In this document: piece after piece, positions 41,613 through 50,904 of the stretch
Layout of the letters: the number at the start of each line of letters is the position of its first letter
Numbering within the stretch: the stretch's first letter is position 1
Origin: Saprospiraceae bacterium
GTDB taxonomy: Bacteria > Bacteroidota > Bacteroidia > Chitinophagales > Saprospiraceae
Reading direction: 5' to 3'
Assembly: GCA_013214355.1 (NCBI GenBank)
Contig: JABSSL010000027.1
Location: 1 to 61,272, forward strand
Length of the DNA stretch: 61,272 nt
Position numbers and translations under genes: made by a program
Notes under the pieces: model-generated
Told to the model about the DNA's origin: nothing
Databases searched by the model: none
The model's input: the letters and a program-made list of their open reading frames with translations, nothing else

Positions 41613-42092
41613 ATGCGCCTCTTTCAACTTCTAATTTACATGCTAGCCCTAACGATCGGGGGCTGCCTCGCTTTTCAACATAATATTCAATTTCCACATC
41701 GATCTCCGAAGCAATTAAAGTACATCGAAAAGACAGCTGAATCCTCCCCTGGGCCAGCTGCGGCACTGACAGCTGCGGCAAGTAGCCACCCAACGCTCAA
41801 CAACCAAGGTAAAGCCCTCTTTAAGACCAATTGTGCTTCTTGTCATAACAAGAATATGAAGGATGATCTAGTAGGGCCAGCTCTTAGTGGAGTAACCGAA
41901 CGATGGAATGACTTTCCAAAGGAAGATCTCTACGAGTGGATAAGAAATGCTCAGAGATTAGTAGAAGCAGAGCATCCGAGGGCATTGGCTATTTGGAAGG
42001 AATGGAATAAAGCTGTCATGACTCCCTTTCCAAACCTAACAGATGAGGACATTGAAGCTATCCTATTCTATATTAAAGAAACGTCTAGCTAG
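41613..42092 (+). CDS. Small cytochrome c (first of three paralogs)
   Basis: This 159-aa protein has an N-terminal membrane/lipoprotein-type signal (LLIYMLALTIGGCLAF, possible lipobox) and a class I cytochrome c domain. The heme site is NCASCHNK. The downstream PKEDLYEWIRNAQRLVEAEHPRALAIWKEW and MTPFPNLTDEDIEAILFYI contain the axial Met (M in AVMTPFPNL). It is the first of three paralogs in this locus (also 42179-42610 and 44839-45264) and may shuttle electrons to or from the periplasmic dehydrogenase proteins nearby. Confidence 0.9.
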   Translation: MRLFQLLIYMLALTIGGCLAFQHNIQFPHRSPKQLKYIEKTAESSPGPAAALTAAASSHPTLNNQGKALFKTNCASCHNKNMKDDLVGPALSGVTERWNDFPKEDLYEWIRNAQRLVEAEHPRALAIWKEWNKAVMTPFPNLTDEDIEAILFYIKETSS

Positions 42093-42178
42093 CATAACCC
42101 GTCTTGGACGCCCTTCTTTTATGCAGGCTCGAGACAGGTATTAGCGAAATTCAGCTTTTTCAACTTAAACTCCCTTGT

Positions 42179-42610
42179 ATGCGCCTCTATTTCGTAAGAA
42201 TATTTCCTATGCTTTTTGCCATAGGTATTATTTATCATCTGCAGTTAATTGACCGTATAGAGGAAGTTCCCTACACGGAAATTCATTGGCGAAAAGATTT
42301 ACAAAAGCAGGACTCCCTCCGACTACAAGGGAAAGCGCTTTTTCGGCAATACTGCTCGGCTTGTCATCCCTACAAGATCAAGCATCGAATGCCCGCTTCC
42401 GACCTGAAAGGGGTACAAAAACGATGGAGTATCTATCCAGCAAATGATCTAGTACAATTTATCCGGACTCCAGACAGTCTTTTACAAAATCAGCACCCTA
42501 GAGCGGTGGAACTACTGGAGGGTACTTACTCAAAACCTGGCTTCCCTGAATTAGATAATCAACAAATCGAAAGCATCCTGTATTTTCTCGATCAGGAGGT
42601 AGATCCATAG
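42179..42610 (+). CDS. Small cytochrome c lacking the expected Met ligand (second paralog)
   Basis: This 143-aa protein from the ATG at 42179 has an uncleaved or cleaved N-terminal helix (MRLYFVRIFPMLFAIGIIYHL) and the heme site QYCSACHPY. An in-frame TTG 25 codons upstream gives no better signal. It aligns with the neighbouring paralogs up to FIRTPDSLLQNQHPRAVELLEGTY, but where these have AVMTPFPNL or GVMTAYPSL it reads YSKPGFPEL. The axial methionine is replaced, so the heme may be five-coordinate or use another ligand. It starts 87 bp after the first cytochrome gene. Confidence 0.85.
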   Translation: MRLYFVRIFPMLFAIGIIYHLQLIDRIEEVPYTEIHWRKDLQKQDSLRLQGKALFRQYCSACHPYKIKHRMPASDLKGVQKRWSIYPANDLVQFIRTPDSLLQNQHPRAVELLEGTYSKPGFPELDNQQIESILYFLDQEVDP

Positions 42611-42697
42611 CAGAAGAAAGATGGCCGGGGAGGTCTATCACCGCTTACGAAAAAGCTCGTTTTTAGTATATTTAGGATCAGCTAATCCTTGCGCTCT

Positions 42698-44779
42698 ATG
42701 TATTTACCAATAAGCTTCTCCAAAATGCTCAATGAAGTTGGGATAAAAAGGCTACTGACCCTCTTGGTGTTTTACAGTTCCGTGCAGTTTTCCTCTATTT
42801 ATGCTCAATCGTATATTGACATAACAGGACAAGTCATGGATCAAGTAGAGGGCAACCCTTTAGCATTTGCCCACGTCACCGTACTAAATGGCAGCTTGGG
42901 TACCACCACTAACATGGATGGTTTCTTTCGCCTAAGAATTCCCGAAGGCTATGAAGCGGATTCTTTAAAAGTGAGCTACCTAAGTTATCAGTCCAAACAC
43001 TTATCCGTACGTGATCTCAGCAGAGGAGACAACCTTATTGCCCTGAGCAGAGAAGGTATAGATCTGCAAGAAATTGTGGTAAGGCCCGATAACATAGACG
43101 CTATTGAGTTGGTGGAAGCCATGCGGCAACAAGTGAGAAAAAATTATCCACAAAAGCCTACCAACATAAGTGGTTTTTTTAGAGAGACTATCCACCTCAA
43201 CACCTCCAGTCAACAAGAGATTCTATACGCAGAAGGCGTACTGGAGTTTTACAAAACCGCTTACCGAGGTAACCCAGACAGGCGCGATGCCGTACGGGTA
43301 GTCAAGGGCTATCGAAAGCCCCTTTTCTATGGCTACCAATATAGAGAAGATACGCTTTCACTTCCTGCCATCTCTCAAGGTTCACATCTTGGTATTATGG
43401 GAGACATCGCTAAAGCTCCACCAGATTTTATAGGGCCTCGTTTCAAAAAGCGATACCAATATCAACACTTAGGCTATACCAATATTGACACCTTCACTTT
43501 ACATATTATCAGCTTTAAACCACTACCCGGAAAGAACAATGGTCAACTGGAAGGAAAGCTTTACATAGACACCAAGAGTTTAGCCCTGGTCAAAGCGGCT
43601 TTCGTAGTAACCCAGCCTGGTTTAGACAACTACAATGAATATCATACTCAAGAAAAAGAACTTCCCATCCGTCTGATCAGTAGGAAACTAGAAGTCAATT
43701 ATAGTAATCACAATGGCCGGTGGTATCTACAATCAGGCCATGTGCGCAACCGATATACGGATGTTAGGACAAACCTGCCTTTCATGAATAAAATGGATGT
43801 CATCATTACGGAGATAAAACCAGGTAGGGGCAAACCATTACCTCCGCAGGAAACCGTCCACAGAGAAAGTGTCTTCGCTATTCAAGCCGGGAAACTTTCT
43901 GCTGATTACTGGGAAGGCTTCAATGTAATAGCCAGTACTCCTCTGAAACCCATTTCTCCTCAACCCGTACCTGCACCATCTCCCAAAAAGGAGCTCATCA
44001 CTTTGGAAGGAACAGATTGGATTAATTCTCTCGAGGTGGCAAAAACACTAGCCAAAAGGGAAAATAAGCTAATTCTAATTGACTTCTGGGCAGGCTGGTG
44101 TGGCCCCTGTATTAGAATGGATAGAGAGGTTTGGAGTAAGCCCGACATACAGGCATTAAAAATGAATTATATCCCCGTCAAAATTGATGTAGATATAGAT
44201 CAGCCTACTGCTAGAGCACTGAATGTCAAACTGCTACCTACAGTCATGATCATTGACCCTTGGGATGACATTTACTTACTAGAGGAAGGCTATAAGAACA
44301 AAGAGCAATTAAAGACTTTACTCAAGGTATTTCCCAGCGACGTGGAGCGCCTCTACCTCGCTGTTGAGGAATATCAGGCAGAAGAGCACCCGAAGTACCT
44401 GAGTGAAGTAGTTCGAAACCTAAATCTTTACGCCACCACGCATACAGGGAATGCCAAAATTGCCTTTGTTAAAAAGGCAATTCAGCATTTGAAAAAGCTC
44501 CGTAAAGCAGATTCCCGTGCTAAGGAGTCAGAATGGCTATCTGAAGTTGACTGGCTCGACATCTGGCTCGCCTCCTTACGAGGACAAAAGTCTAAAGCCC
44601 TACACTTGCTGGAAGAAGCGATAGAAGGGGAGATTCCGCCAGATCATCAGCCATTGGCCTATTTTCTGGCCGTCCAGATTTATCGGGGAGCAGGGAAAAA
44701 AGAAGAGGCAAGTGCTTATCTGCAGCAACTAAGGCAGTCGAGCAACCCTCAACCCTATCTTGCCATATTGACAAATTGA
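42698..44779 (+). CDS. Carboxypeptidase-like regulatory domain / thioredoxin fusion protein
   Basis: This secreted protein (693 aa from ATG 42698) has a signal peptide (LLTLLVFYSSVQFSSIYAQ). A carboxypeptidase-regulatory-like domain follows (~42-135, DITGQVMDQVEGNPLAFAHVTVLNGS). Next is a ~250-aa region like the middle of DUF5686 proteins (KNYPQKPTNISGFFRETIH...). A thioredoxin domain (~430-550) has the active site FWAGWCGPCIRM, and the C-terminal tail is helical. The upstream TTG start adds only three residues. It may mature the neighbouring c-type cytochromes or other periplasmic thiols. Confidence 0.85.
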   Translation: MYLPISFSKMLNEVGIKRLLTLLVFYSSVQFSSIYAQSYIDITGQVMDQVEGNPLAFAHVTVLNGSLGTTTNMDGFFRLRIPEGYEADSLKVSYLSYQSKHLSVRDLSRGDNLIALSREGIDLQEIVVRPDNIDAIELVEAMRQQVRKNYPQKPTNISGFFRETIHLNTSSQQEILYAEGVLEFYKTAYRGNPDRRDAVRVVKGYRKPLFYGYQYREDTLSLPAISQGSHLGIMGDIAKAPPDFIGPRFKKRYQYQHLGYTNIDTFTLHIISFKPLPGKNNGQLEGKLYIDTKSLALVKAAFVVTQPGLDNYNEYHTQEKELPIRLISRKLEVNYSNHNGRWYLQSGHVRNRYTDVRTNLPFMNKMDVIITEIKPGRGKPLPPQETVHRESVFAIQAGKLSADYWEGFNVIASTPLKPISPQPVPAPSPKKELITLEGTDWINSLEVAKTLAKRENKLILIDFWAGWCGPCIRMDREVWSKPDIQALKMNYIPVKIDVDIDQPTARALNVKLLPTVMIIDPWDDIYLLEEGYKNKEQLKTLLKVFPSDVERLYLAVEEYQAEEHPKYLSEVVRNLNLYATTHTGNAKIAFVKKAIQHLKKLRKADSRAKESEWLSEVDWLDIWLASLRGQKSKALHLLEEAIEGEIPPDHQPLAYFLAVQIYRGAGKKEEASAYLQQLRQSSNPQPYLAILTN

Positions 44780-44838
44780 GCAAACGCAACAAACACTAGG
44801 TTGCATTCATTTGATCAAATCTCTAAAATAGAATTGTT

Positions 44839-45264
44839 ATGTTACCTTATTGCTCGTTCATTGCCAGCATTTTATTCCTGGGGATCTCCTTGCATCACCC
44901 GCCCCCAAAATCCCTGAAGACTACTACCACTTTAGTTTCCCAAAACCTACAAGACACCCTATTCGCTCAAGGGCAGGCTCTATACAAAACAAATTGCGTA
45001 GCCTGTCACACTTCTTCCCCCAAAGGAGGTGCCGGCCCTGCTCCAAATTTAGTCGGCGTACAAATGCGTTGGAAGGATTATCCTAAAGAAGATCTATTCA
45101 ATTTCATCCGCAATTCCCAAAGGATGATCAAGGAAGGGCACCCTAAGGCGGTGAAAGTGAGTAAACAATGGGATGGTGTGATGACGGCCTATCCAAGTCT
45201 ATCTGATGAGGAGATTCAAAGCATGCTGTATTTCGTTGATAAGGAGGCCTATCAAAAGGAATAA
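44839..45264 (+). CDS. Small cytochrome c (third paralog)
   Basis: This 141-aa protein has an N-terminal signal (MLPYCSFIASILFLGISL), the heme site NCVACHTS, and the shared paralog pattern: WKDYPKEDLFNFIRNSQRMIKEGHPKAV and GVMTAYPSLSDEEIQSMLYFV with its axial Met. It lies 60 bp after the thioredoxin fusion gene and 72 bp before the PSCyt/PSD1 gene, probably in the same transcript. It may act as electron acceptor for that protein. Confidence 0.9.
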   Translation: MLPYCSFIASILFLGISLHHPPPKSLKTTTTLVSQNLQDTLFAQGQALYKTNCVACHTSSPKGGAGPAPNLVGVQMRWKDYPKEDLFNFIRNSQRMIKEGHPKAVKVSKQWDGVMTAYPSLSDEEIQSMLYFVDKEAYQKE

Positions 45265-45336
45265 ACTGCTATAAATCATCTTTCCCGGATTCGATTTTTA
45301 GCGTCAAAAAAGAAATGTTATTTTGGAAAGAAAAAC

Positions 45337-48171
45337 ATGTTCTTGCTTTCCTCCCACTGGCTATTGGAATTAGGTGGTAAACTCCACCCACTCTTGGTTC
45401 ACTTCCCCATCGGACTATTGGTTGGGGCATGGTTATTGGAAAGCTGGAAGCATTGGAGGCAGGGATCTCAGGATTATCGCCAGATGGTTTACCTGGGAGC
45501 CTTTTTTGCAGTTTGTTCTGTGATTGGGGGAGCCCTGCTAAAGGCTTCGGGGGACTATGCAGGAGAAACGATCCGTTGGCATGAGATCAGTGGATACCTT
45601 ACGGCGGGCCTGGCTATACTTACAGCCCTTTATTACAAATATCGATCTGATCAATTTCCAGGCAGAGCTTATCTCTTACTCAGCATCAGTTGTATAAGTC
45701 TAACCTTTGCTGGCCACTGGGGAGCAAGTCTTACGCATGGGGCTGATTACCTATCTTCTATCTGGACTTCTACCGACCAACAAGATCAAGTGAACCTTGC
45801 CCATTGGCAATCCCTCTCTTCGGCAGACTCCTTTCCAGAAGATCAATTGAATCGCTTAAACGTAGAGGTACGAGCCCTTTTTGCCCATCGTTGTTATCAA
45901 TGCCACAGTGAAGCAAAGCGAAAAGGAGGCTTGGCACTAGATCACAAAGAAGGCGTCTTTGCGGGAGGAGATGGTGGTGCCATATTAGTAGCTGGAGCGC
46001 CAGAAGAAAGTGAGATTATCCGACGATTAAAGCTTCCACGGTCTGACGAGGAAGCGATGCCTACCAAGGGGAAATTATTGAGTGAAGGAGAAATTGATCT
46101 CATAGCCCTTTGGATTGAACAAGGCGCACCCTGGGCAGATACGACCTTAAAAGTATTCCGTGAAGCCCCTCTCGCCCTCAAACGTCCAGCACTTCCCAAT
46201 ACACCAGCTGAGATCAAGCATCCCATTGATAAGTTTGTACACGTCTATTTCCAGGAACAAGGAATCGAATGGCCGAACTTAATTGATGATCGACAGTTTA
46301 TTCGCAGAGCGTTCCTTGATATTACTGGGCTCCTACCAAAACCAGCAGCAATAAAGCAGTTTGAAGAGAACCCCTCCACCAACAAGCGGCAAGAACTGAT
46401 TAAACACCTACTATCAGATAAAGAGAATTACACCCTACACTGGCTCAGTTTTTGGAATGATCTGCTACGTAATGATTATTCAGGTACGGGCTTCATTACA
46501 GGTGGACGAAAGCAGGTTACGGACTGGCTCTATCGTACCCTTATCGAAGATAAACCTTACAATCAGATGGCGAAGGAACTCATTAATCCTTCTAAAGAAT
46601 CAGCCGGTTTCATCAAAGGGATTCAATGGAGAGGAGTGGTGAATGCAAGTCAACGAACCGAGCTACAAGCTGCACAAAATATATCCCAATCCCTCCTTGG
46701 CATCAATCTTAAGTGTGCCTCCTGCCATAATAGTTTCATCAATAATCTGACCCTGGAACAAGCCTACAGCTTTGCCAATATATTCGCGGAAGAACCTTTA
46801 GAGATCCATCGTTGTGATAAACCTATCGGTAAATTTACGGCTCCAGGTTTTCTGTACCCAAGCTTAGGAGAAGTAGTGGGCGATAGTTTGAAGGAGCGTT
46901 TAGCTTCGCTAGCCGAGGTAGTTGTTCAGCCCGCCAATGGTCGCTTATACCGGAACATTGTTAATCGATTCTGGCAGCAACTGTTTGGTCGGGGTATCAT
47001 CACGCCGGTTGATGAATTGGATAACCTCCCCTGGAGTCAAGATCTATTGGACTGGATGGCAGCAGAATTTATCCAAAACGACTACAGTCTTGCTCAACTT
47101 TTGGCAGATATAATGAGTTCGCAGACCTATCAATTACCGGCTGTTAACTACTCCTCCCCAGCCTTTGTTGCTTCCGAAGAATTCGTTTTCAGGGGCCCCT
47201 TAATCAAGCGCCTAAGTGCTGAGCAATTCGTAGATGCTTTTGCGCAGGTGGTGCAACCGTTTTATCACAGTCGCTCTTATGATCCAGATAGTCTTGAAAT
47301 GGACTGCGAGTGGATTTGGCACGAAGAGATTGAAGTAGAGCGCAGAGTATTACCTAAGCCGGGTATCCGCCGTTTTCGAAAGTCTTTTTCTTTACCAATC
47401 GGTCAGCAGATCAGCAAAGCACAATTACTCATGACTGCCGACGATGCCTACAGCTTATTCATCAATGGACAGAAGCTATTGGAAGGAGAGGATTGGCAAC
47501 AGGTACAACAGTTGGACCTACCCATAGATATTTTACGAAAGAATAATCAAATTGCAATCGAAGGGACCAATGAAGGGATCATTGCCAATCCAGCAGGTCT
47601 ATTATTTTCCTTGCGCATGGAACTGGAATCCGGCGATACGCTATTTGTCCATTCCGACCGCAGTTGGAAAACGACCAAGGACACCTCCGATCTAGACTGG
47701 ACCGCCTTAACGTATGATGATTCTGATTGGGGAGGCGCATGGAGAGCAGGTCGCTTCGAAAAAAGTTTTTGGGGTGTACTTCCCTCCTTTAATTTCGAAT
47801 CTACGGATACCGCTCTTTTTGTAAGGGCAGCTCTAGTAAAGCAGGATGATTTCATGAAGACTTTAGGGCGGCCTGTACGGGAAAACGTTACCTCCCAAAG
47901 AAGTACCACCTCCACCCTACTCCAATCGCTTTTACTAACCAATAGTGCACTCTTTCATGACAAAATAAAGGAAGCCGCACAAGCCTGGCTTGCAGCTGGT
48001 CAACCCCCTATGGAGGCCGTTGAAGAACTGTATGTACAGGCGCTTGGGAGGCAGCCCAACCCACGTGAAAAGCGCATTTTGCGTAAGCAACTTAAATCCG
48101 CAGAACCGGAGGAGTTCCTGGAAGATGTAATTTGGTCACTGGTGCTACTCCCTGAATTTCAATTGATTTAA
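45337..48171 (+). CDS. Planctomycete-type PSCyt1/DUF1549/DUF1553 protein with DUF2231 membrane part
   Basis: This 944-aa protein starts with a DUF2231-like membrane domain (~10-140: KLHPLLVHFPIGLLVGAWLLE and further helices). PSCyt1 follows (~180-270) with heme site YQCH in HRCYQCHSEAKRKGGLALD and Met in EEAMPTKGKL. DUF1549/PSCyt2 (~300-500) contains a second heme site CASCHNSFIN. An inserted carbohydrate-binding-like beta-sandwich spans ~660-830 (KAQLLMTADDAYSLFINGQKLLEG). The DUF1553/PSD1 C-terminus includes VTSQRSTTSTLLQSLLLTN. Such proteins are abundant in Planctomycetes and seldom characterised. It is coupled to the DUF1501 gene, 9 bp downstream. Confidence 0.87.
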   Translation: MFLLSSHWLLELGGKLHPLLVHFPIGLLVGAWLLESWKHWRQGSQDYRQMVYLGAFFAVCSVIGGALLKASGDYAGETIRWHEISGYLTAGLAILTALYYKYRSDQFPGRAYLLLSISCISLTFAGHWGASLTHGADYLSSIWTSTDQQDQVNLAHWQSLSSADSFPEDQLNRLNVEVRALFAHRCYQCHSEAKRKGGLALDHKEGVFAGGDGGAILVAGAPEESEIIRRLKLPRSDEEAMPTKGKLLSEGEIDLIALWIEQGAPWADTTLKVFREAPLALKRPALPNTPAEIKHPIDKFVHVYFQEQGIEWPNLIDDRQFIRRAFLDITGLLPKPAAIKQFEENPSTNKRQELIKHLLSDKENYTLHWLSFWNDLLRNDYSGTGFITGGRKQVTDWLYRTLIEDKPYNQMAKELINPSKESAGFIKGIQWRGVVNASQRTELQAAQNISQSLLGINLKCASCHNSFINNLTLEQAYSFANIFAEEPLEIHRCDKPIGKFTAPGFLYPSLGEVVGDSLKERLASLAEVVVQPANGRLYRNIVNRFWQQLFGRGIITPVDELDNLPWSQDLLDWMAAEFIQNDYSLAQLLADIMSSQTYQLPAVNYSSPAFVASEEFVFRGPLIKRLSAEQFVDAFAQVVQPFYHSRSYDPDSLEMDCEWIWHEEIEVERRVLPKPGIRRFRKSFSLPIGQQISKAQLLMTADDAYSLFINGQKLLEGEDWQQVQQLDLPIDILRKNNQIAIEGTNEGIIANPAGLLFSLRMELESGDTLFVHSDRSWKTTKDTSDLDWTALTYDDSDWGGAWRAGRFEKSFWGVLPSFNFESTDTALFVRAALVKQDDFMKTLGRPVRENVTSQRSTTSTLLQSLLLTNSALFHDKIKEAAQAWLAAGQPPMEAVEELYVQALGRQPNPREKRILRKQLKSAEPEEFLEDVIWSLVLLPEFQLI

Positions 48172-48180
48172 CCCCCTGTT

Positions 48181-49620
48181 ATGTTAAACGACATCGAAAC
48201 ACGAAGAACCTTCCTACGAAAAATGCAACAGGCTAGTATGGCTGCGATGGCGGTAAGCCTGCCCAGCGCGTCCTTCCTGTCAAGCTGCAGCAAAGCCAAA
48301 ACATCCCAGGCTAGGGCGGATAGCGTCATTTTACTTTGGATGGCCGGCGGCATGTGTCATACCGAGACTTTTGACCCTAAAACTTACACACCTTTTGAAA
48401 AGGGAATGGAAAGCAAAGCCGTAGTGAGTACTTTCCCATCCAGTCCTACCGTGCTTGATGGGATCCATTTCTCTGAAGGCTTAGAAGGTATTGGAAGTGT
48501 AATGGATCGGGGTACCTTGATCCGCTCCTACCGAGCAGCAGATCTAGGACACATTCTGCATACGCGCCATCAATACCATTGGCACACCTGCTACGAACCT
48601 CCGCAATCCGTACAGCCGCCTCATATTGGTGCTTGGATTGCTAAGGAATTAGGGCCCGTAAATCCCGTCATTCCCCCTTTCATTGATATTGGCCAGCGAT
48701 TTACGGTTGGCGAGGGGGAAGAACTCAAAGCCTTTCATTCGGCTGGATTTCTCGGATCGGCGTTTGGCCCTTTCTTCATTCCCGACCCTGCTCAAGGCCT
48801 AGAGAGCGTACGCCCTCCAAAAGGGATGGATCTCAAGCGATTTGAGAGTCGTAACAAATTGTATCGTGACTTAGTAAAGAGTAGTGCCTTTGGAGAATAT
48901 GGAAGCAGCTACCAGCAGGAATCCTACCTGAGGTCCATGGAGCAAGCTTACCAGCTCCTAAAGTCACCAGAAGCTCAGGCCTTCGATCTCTCCCAAGAGC
49001 CCAAAGAAGTATATGATCTGTACAATACGGGGCGCTTCGGACTAGGATGTCTCTTGGCTAGACGACTGGTAGAAAGTGGCGCTCGTTTCATCAGTGTTAC
49101 TACCGAATATGAACCTTTCTTGGGCTGGGACACCCATGAAAACGGGCACACCCGCCTGAAAGGAATGAAAGCCCAAATTGATCGTCCTATCCAGCAACTA
49201 ATTCTGGATCTAGAAGAACGAGGATTGCTAGATCGCACCCTAGTTGTGCTAGCTAGCGAGTTCAGCAGAGATATGCTGATGGAGGGACGTCCTGGTGCTA
49301 ATGTAAGGGATCAGGTCAAGGTACCAGATCAGGTCGAAACACTCAAACACTATGGTATGCATCGGCACTTCACCGACGGTTGCTCCATGCTAATGTGGGG
49401 GGGTGGAGTCAGAAAAGGATTTGTACTTGGGGAAACCGCAGCTGAACGCCCCTTCAAGGCCATCACAGAACCTATTGTCATTGACCAAGTGCATCAAAGC
49501 ATTTACCATGCTTTGGGCATTCCTCCAGAAACCCAGTATACTATAGAACAACGCCCTTTCTATACCACTCCAGATGGGACCGGAGAAGTTATTACAGATC
49601 TTTTCACTCCAACTATATGA
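48181..49620 (+). CDS. DUF1501 (sulfatase-like) Tat-exported protein
   Basis: This 479-aa protein has a twin-arginine signal (RRTFLRKMQQASMAAM...) and a DUF1501 domain of the alkaline-phosphatase/sulfatase fold: SVILLWMAGGMCHTETFDPK, SVMDRGTLIRSYRAADLGHILHTRHQ, LGWDTHENGHTR and LVVLASEFSRDMLMEG. Partner proteins of DUF1549/DUF1553 type are nearly always encoded next to it, as here. The catalytic activity is not known. Its stop codon overlaps the ATG of the FG-GAP gene (ATGA, 49617-49620). Confidence 0.87.
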   Translation: MLNDIETRRTFLRKMQQASMAAMAVSLPSASFLSSCSKAKTSQARADSVILLWMAGGMCHTETFDPKTYTPFEKGMESKAVVSTFPSSPTVLDGIHFSEGLEGIGSVMDRGTLIRSYRAADLGHILHTRHQYHWHTCYEPPQSVQPPHIGAWIAKELGPVNPVIPPFIDIGQRFTVGEGEELKAFHSAGFLGSAFGPFFIPDPAQGLESVRPPKGMDLKRFESRNKLYRDLVKSSAFGEYGSSYQQESYLRSMEQAYQLLKSPEAQAFDLSQEPKEVYDLYNTGRFGLGCLLARRLVESGARFISVTTEYEPFLGWDTHENGHTRLKGMKAQIDRPIQQLILDLEERGLLDRTLVVLASEFSRDMLMEGRPGANVRDQVKVPDQVETLKHYGMHRHFTDGCSMLMWGGGVRKGFVLGETAAERPFKAITEPIVIDQVHQSIYHALGIPPETQYTIEQRPFYTTPDGTGEVITDLFTPTI

Positions 49621-50795
49621 TCAGAAAGTTACTCCTGGGTGGAATCACTCTTCCGATTCTACTGCTTAGTTGTACCCAGAAAACCATTCCTACTGAGGGT
49701 CTAAGTAAGGCCTCTCCTATTCAATTTGAAAAACATCAAATTACGGATCAGTTTCTCGCAGAAGGGGTGGCTACGGGTGATGTAGATCAAGATGGAGATC
49801 TAGATATCCTAACGGGATTTCATTGGTTTGAAGCCCCAGACTGGCAACGGCATGACATCCAAGCTCCAGTTGTATTTGACTACGCTACGGCCTATAGTTC
49901 TACCTTCCTCAACTTTGCCATGGATGTAAACGAAGATGGCCGCGTGGATCTCATCCGTATTGATACGCCAGGGGAAGGGGTGAGTTGGTATGAAAACCCC
50001 GGCTCCTCGGAGGGCTACTGGACCGAGCACTTTATCGACAGCAGTGCCTGTAACGAATCCCCCATGCATGTCGACATCGATCTAGATGGTCGAAAAGATC
50101 TAGTTTTCGCCCATGAAGATAAAGGAATACTATATTGCTTCAGGGCACCCAAGAAGGGGGTGCGAGAAGACTGGGAGGCCCTACCCTTGAGTGCTCCTGG
50201 CGCTGCGGGCACCAATCGCTATGCGCATGGCCTCGGATATGGCGACGTCAATGGTGATGGACGGCGTGATATCCTAGTTCGCCAGGGCTGGTGGGAGGCT
50301 CCTGCGGATCCGTTGCAAGTGCCTTGGACCTTTCACGAAGTCAAGTTGGGCGAGCCTTGCGTGCAAATGTTTGCCTTAGACCTGGATCAGGATGGTGACT
50401 CTGATATTCTTTCCACCTCTGCCCACAACTTTGGGATCTGGTGGCATGAACAAACAGATGATAGTGCTTTCCAAACGCATCTGATCTCTAAGGCCTTTTC
50501 TCAAACACATGCCGTCGAAATGGCTGATCTCAATGGAAACGGATTACCCGACTTCGTTACCGGCAAACGCTTCTATGCGCACAATGGGAAGGACCCCGGA
50601 GGAAAGGATGCTGCTGTCTTGTATTGGTTTGAGATGAAGCGAGAGGCTTCGGGATCGCCCCAGTGGATACCGCATCAGATTGATGACAATTCTGGTGTGG
50701 GTTTGCAGGTAGTGGTGGAGGATTTGAATGGGGATGGGAAATTGGATATTGTTAGTTCCAATAAGAAGGGGGTGCATTGTTTTTTGCAGTTGTGA
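49617..50795 (+). CDS. FG-GAP/VCBS-repeat lipoprotein
   Basis: This 392-aa lipoprotein (LPILLLSCTQK) is built of FG-GAP-like beta-propeller repeats with calcium-loop signatures DxDxDGxxD, for example GDVDQDGDLDILTGF, DVNEDGRVDLIRI, DIDLDGRKDLVFA, DVNGDGRRDILV, DLDQDGDSDIL, DLNGNGLPDF and DLNGDGKLDIV. About seven repeats are visible, enough for one propeller. It probably binds surface polysaccharide or protein. It is translationally coupled to the DUF1501 gene and completes the cytochrome/PSCyt/DUF1501 operon. Confidence 0.87.
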   Translation: MIRKLLLGGITLPILLLSCTQKTIPTEGLSKASPIQFEKHQITDQFLAEGVATGDVDQDGDLDILTGFHWFEAPDWQRHDIQAPVVFDYATAYSSTFLNFAMDVNEDGRVDLIRIDTPGEGVSWYENPGSSEGYWTEHFIDSSACNESPMHVDIDLDGRKDLVFAHEDKGILYCFRAPKKGVREDWEALPLSAPGAAGTNRYAHGLGYGDVNGDGRRDILVRQGWWEAPADPLQVPWTFHEVKLGEPCVQMFALDLDQDGDSDILSTSAHNFGIWWHEQTDDSAFQTHLISKAFSQTHAVEMADLNGNGLPDFVTGKRFYAHNGKDPGGKDAAVLYWFEMKREASGSPQWIPHQIDDNSGVGLQVVVEDLNGDGKLDIVSSNKKGVHCFLQL

Positions 50796-50904
50796 TATGC
50801 GTTTTGTGTTGTATTCTGCGGGCAGGAGCCCGCGTCGGTCGTTGGTGGACGAACGGAGCTCGTCACCTACTTGGCGGGGAAGGCCTCGGCCAGGGCGCCA
50901 GCTA

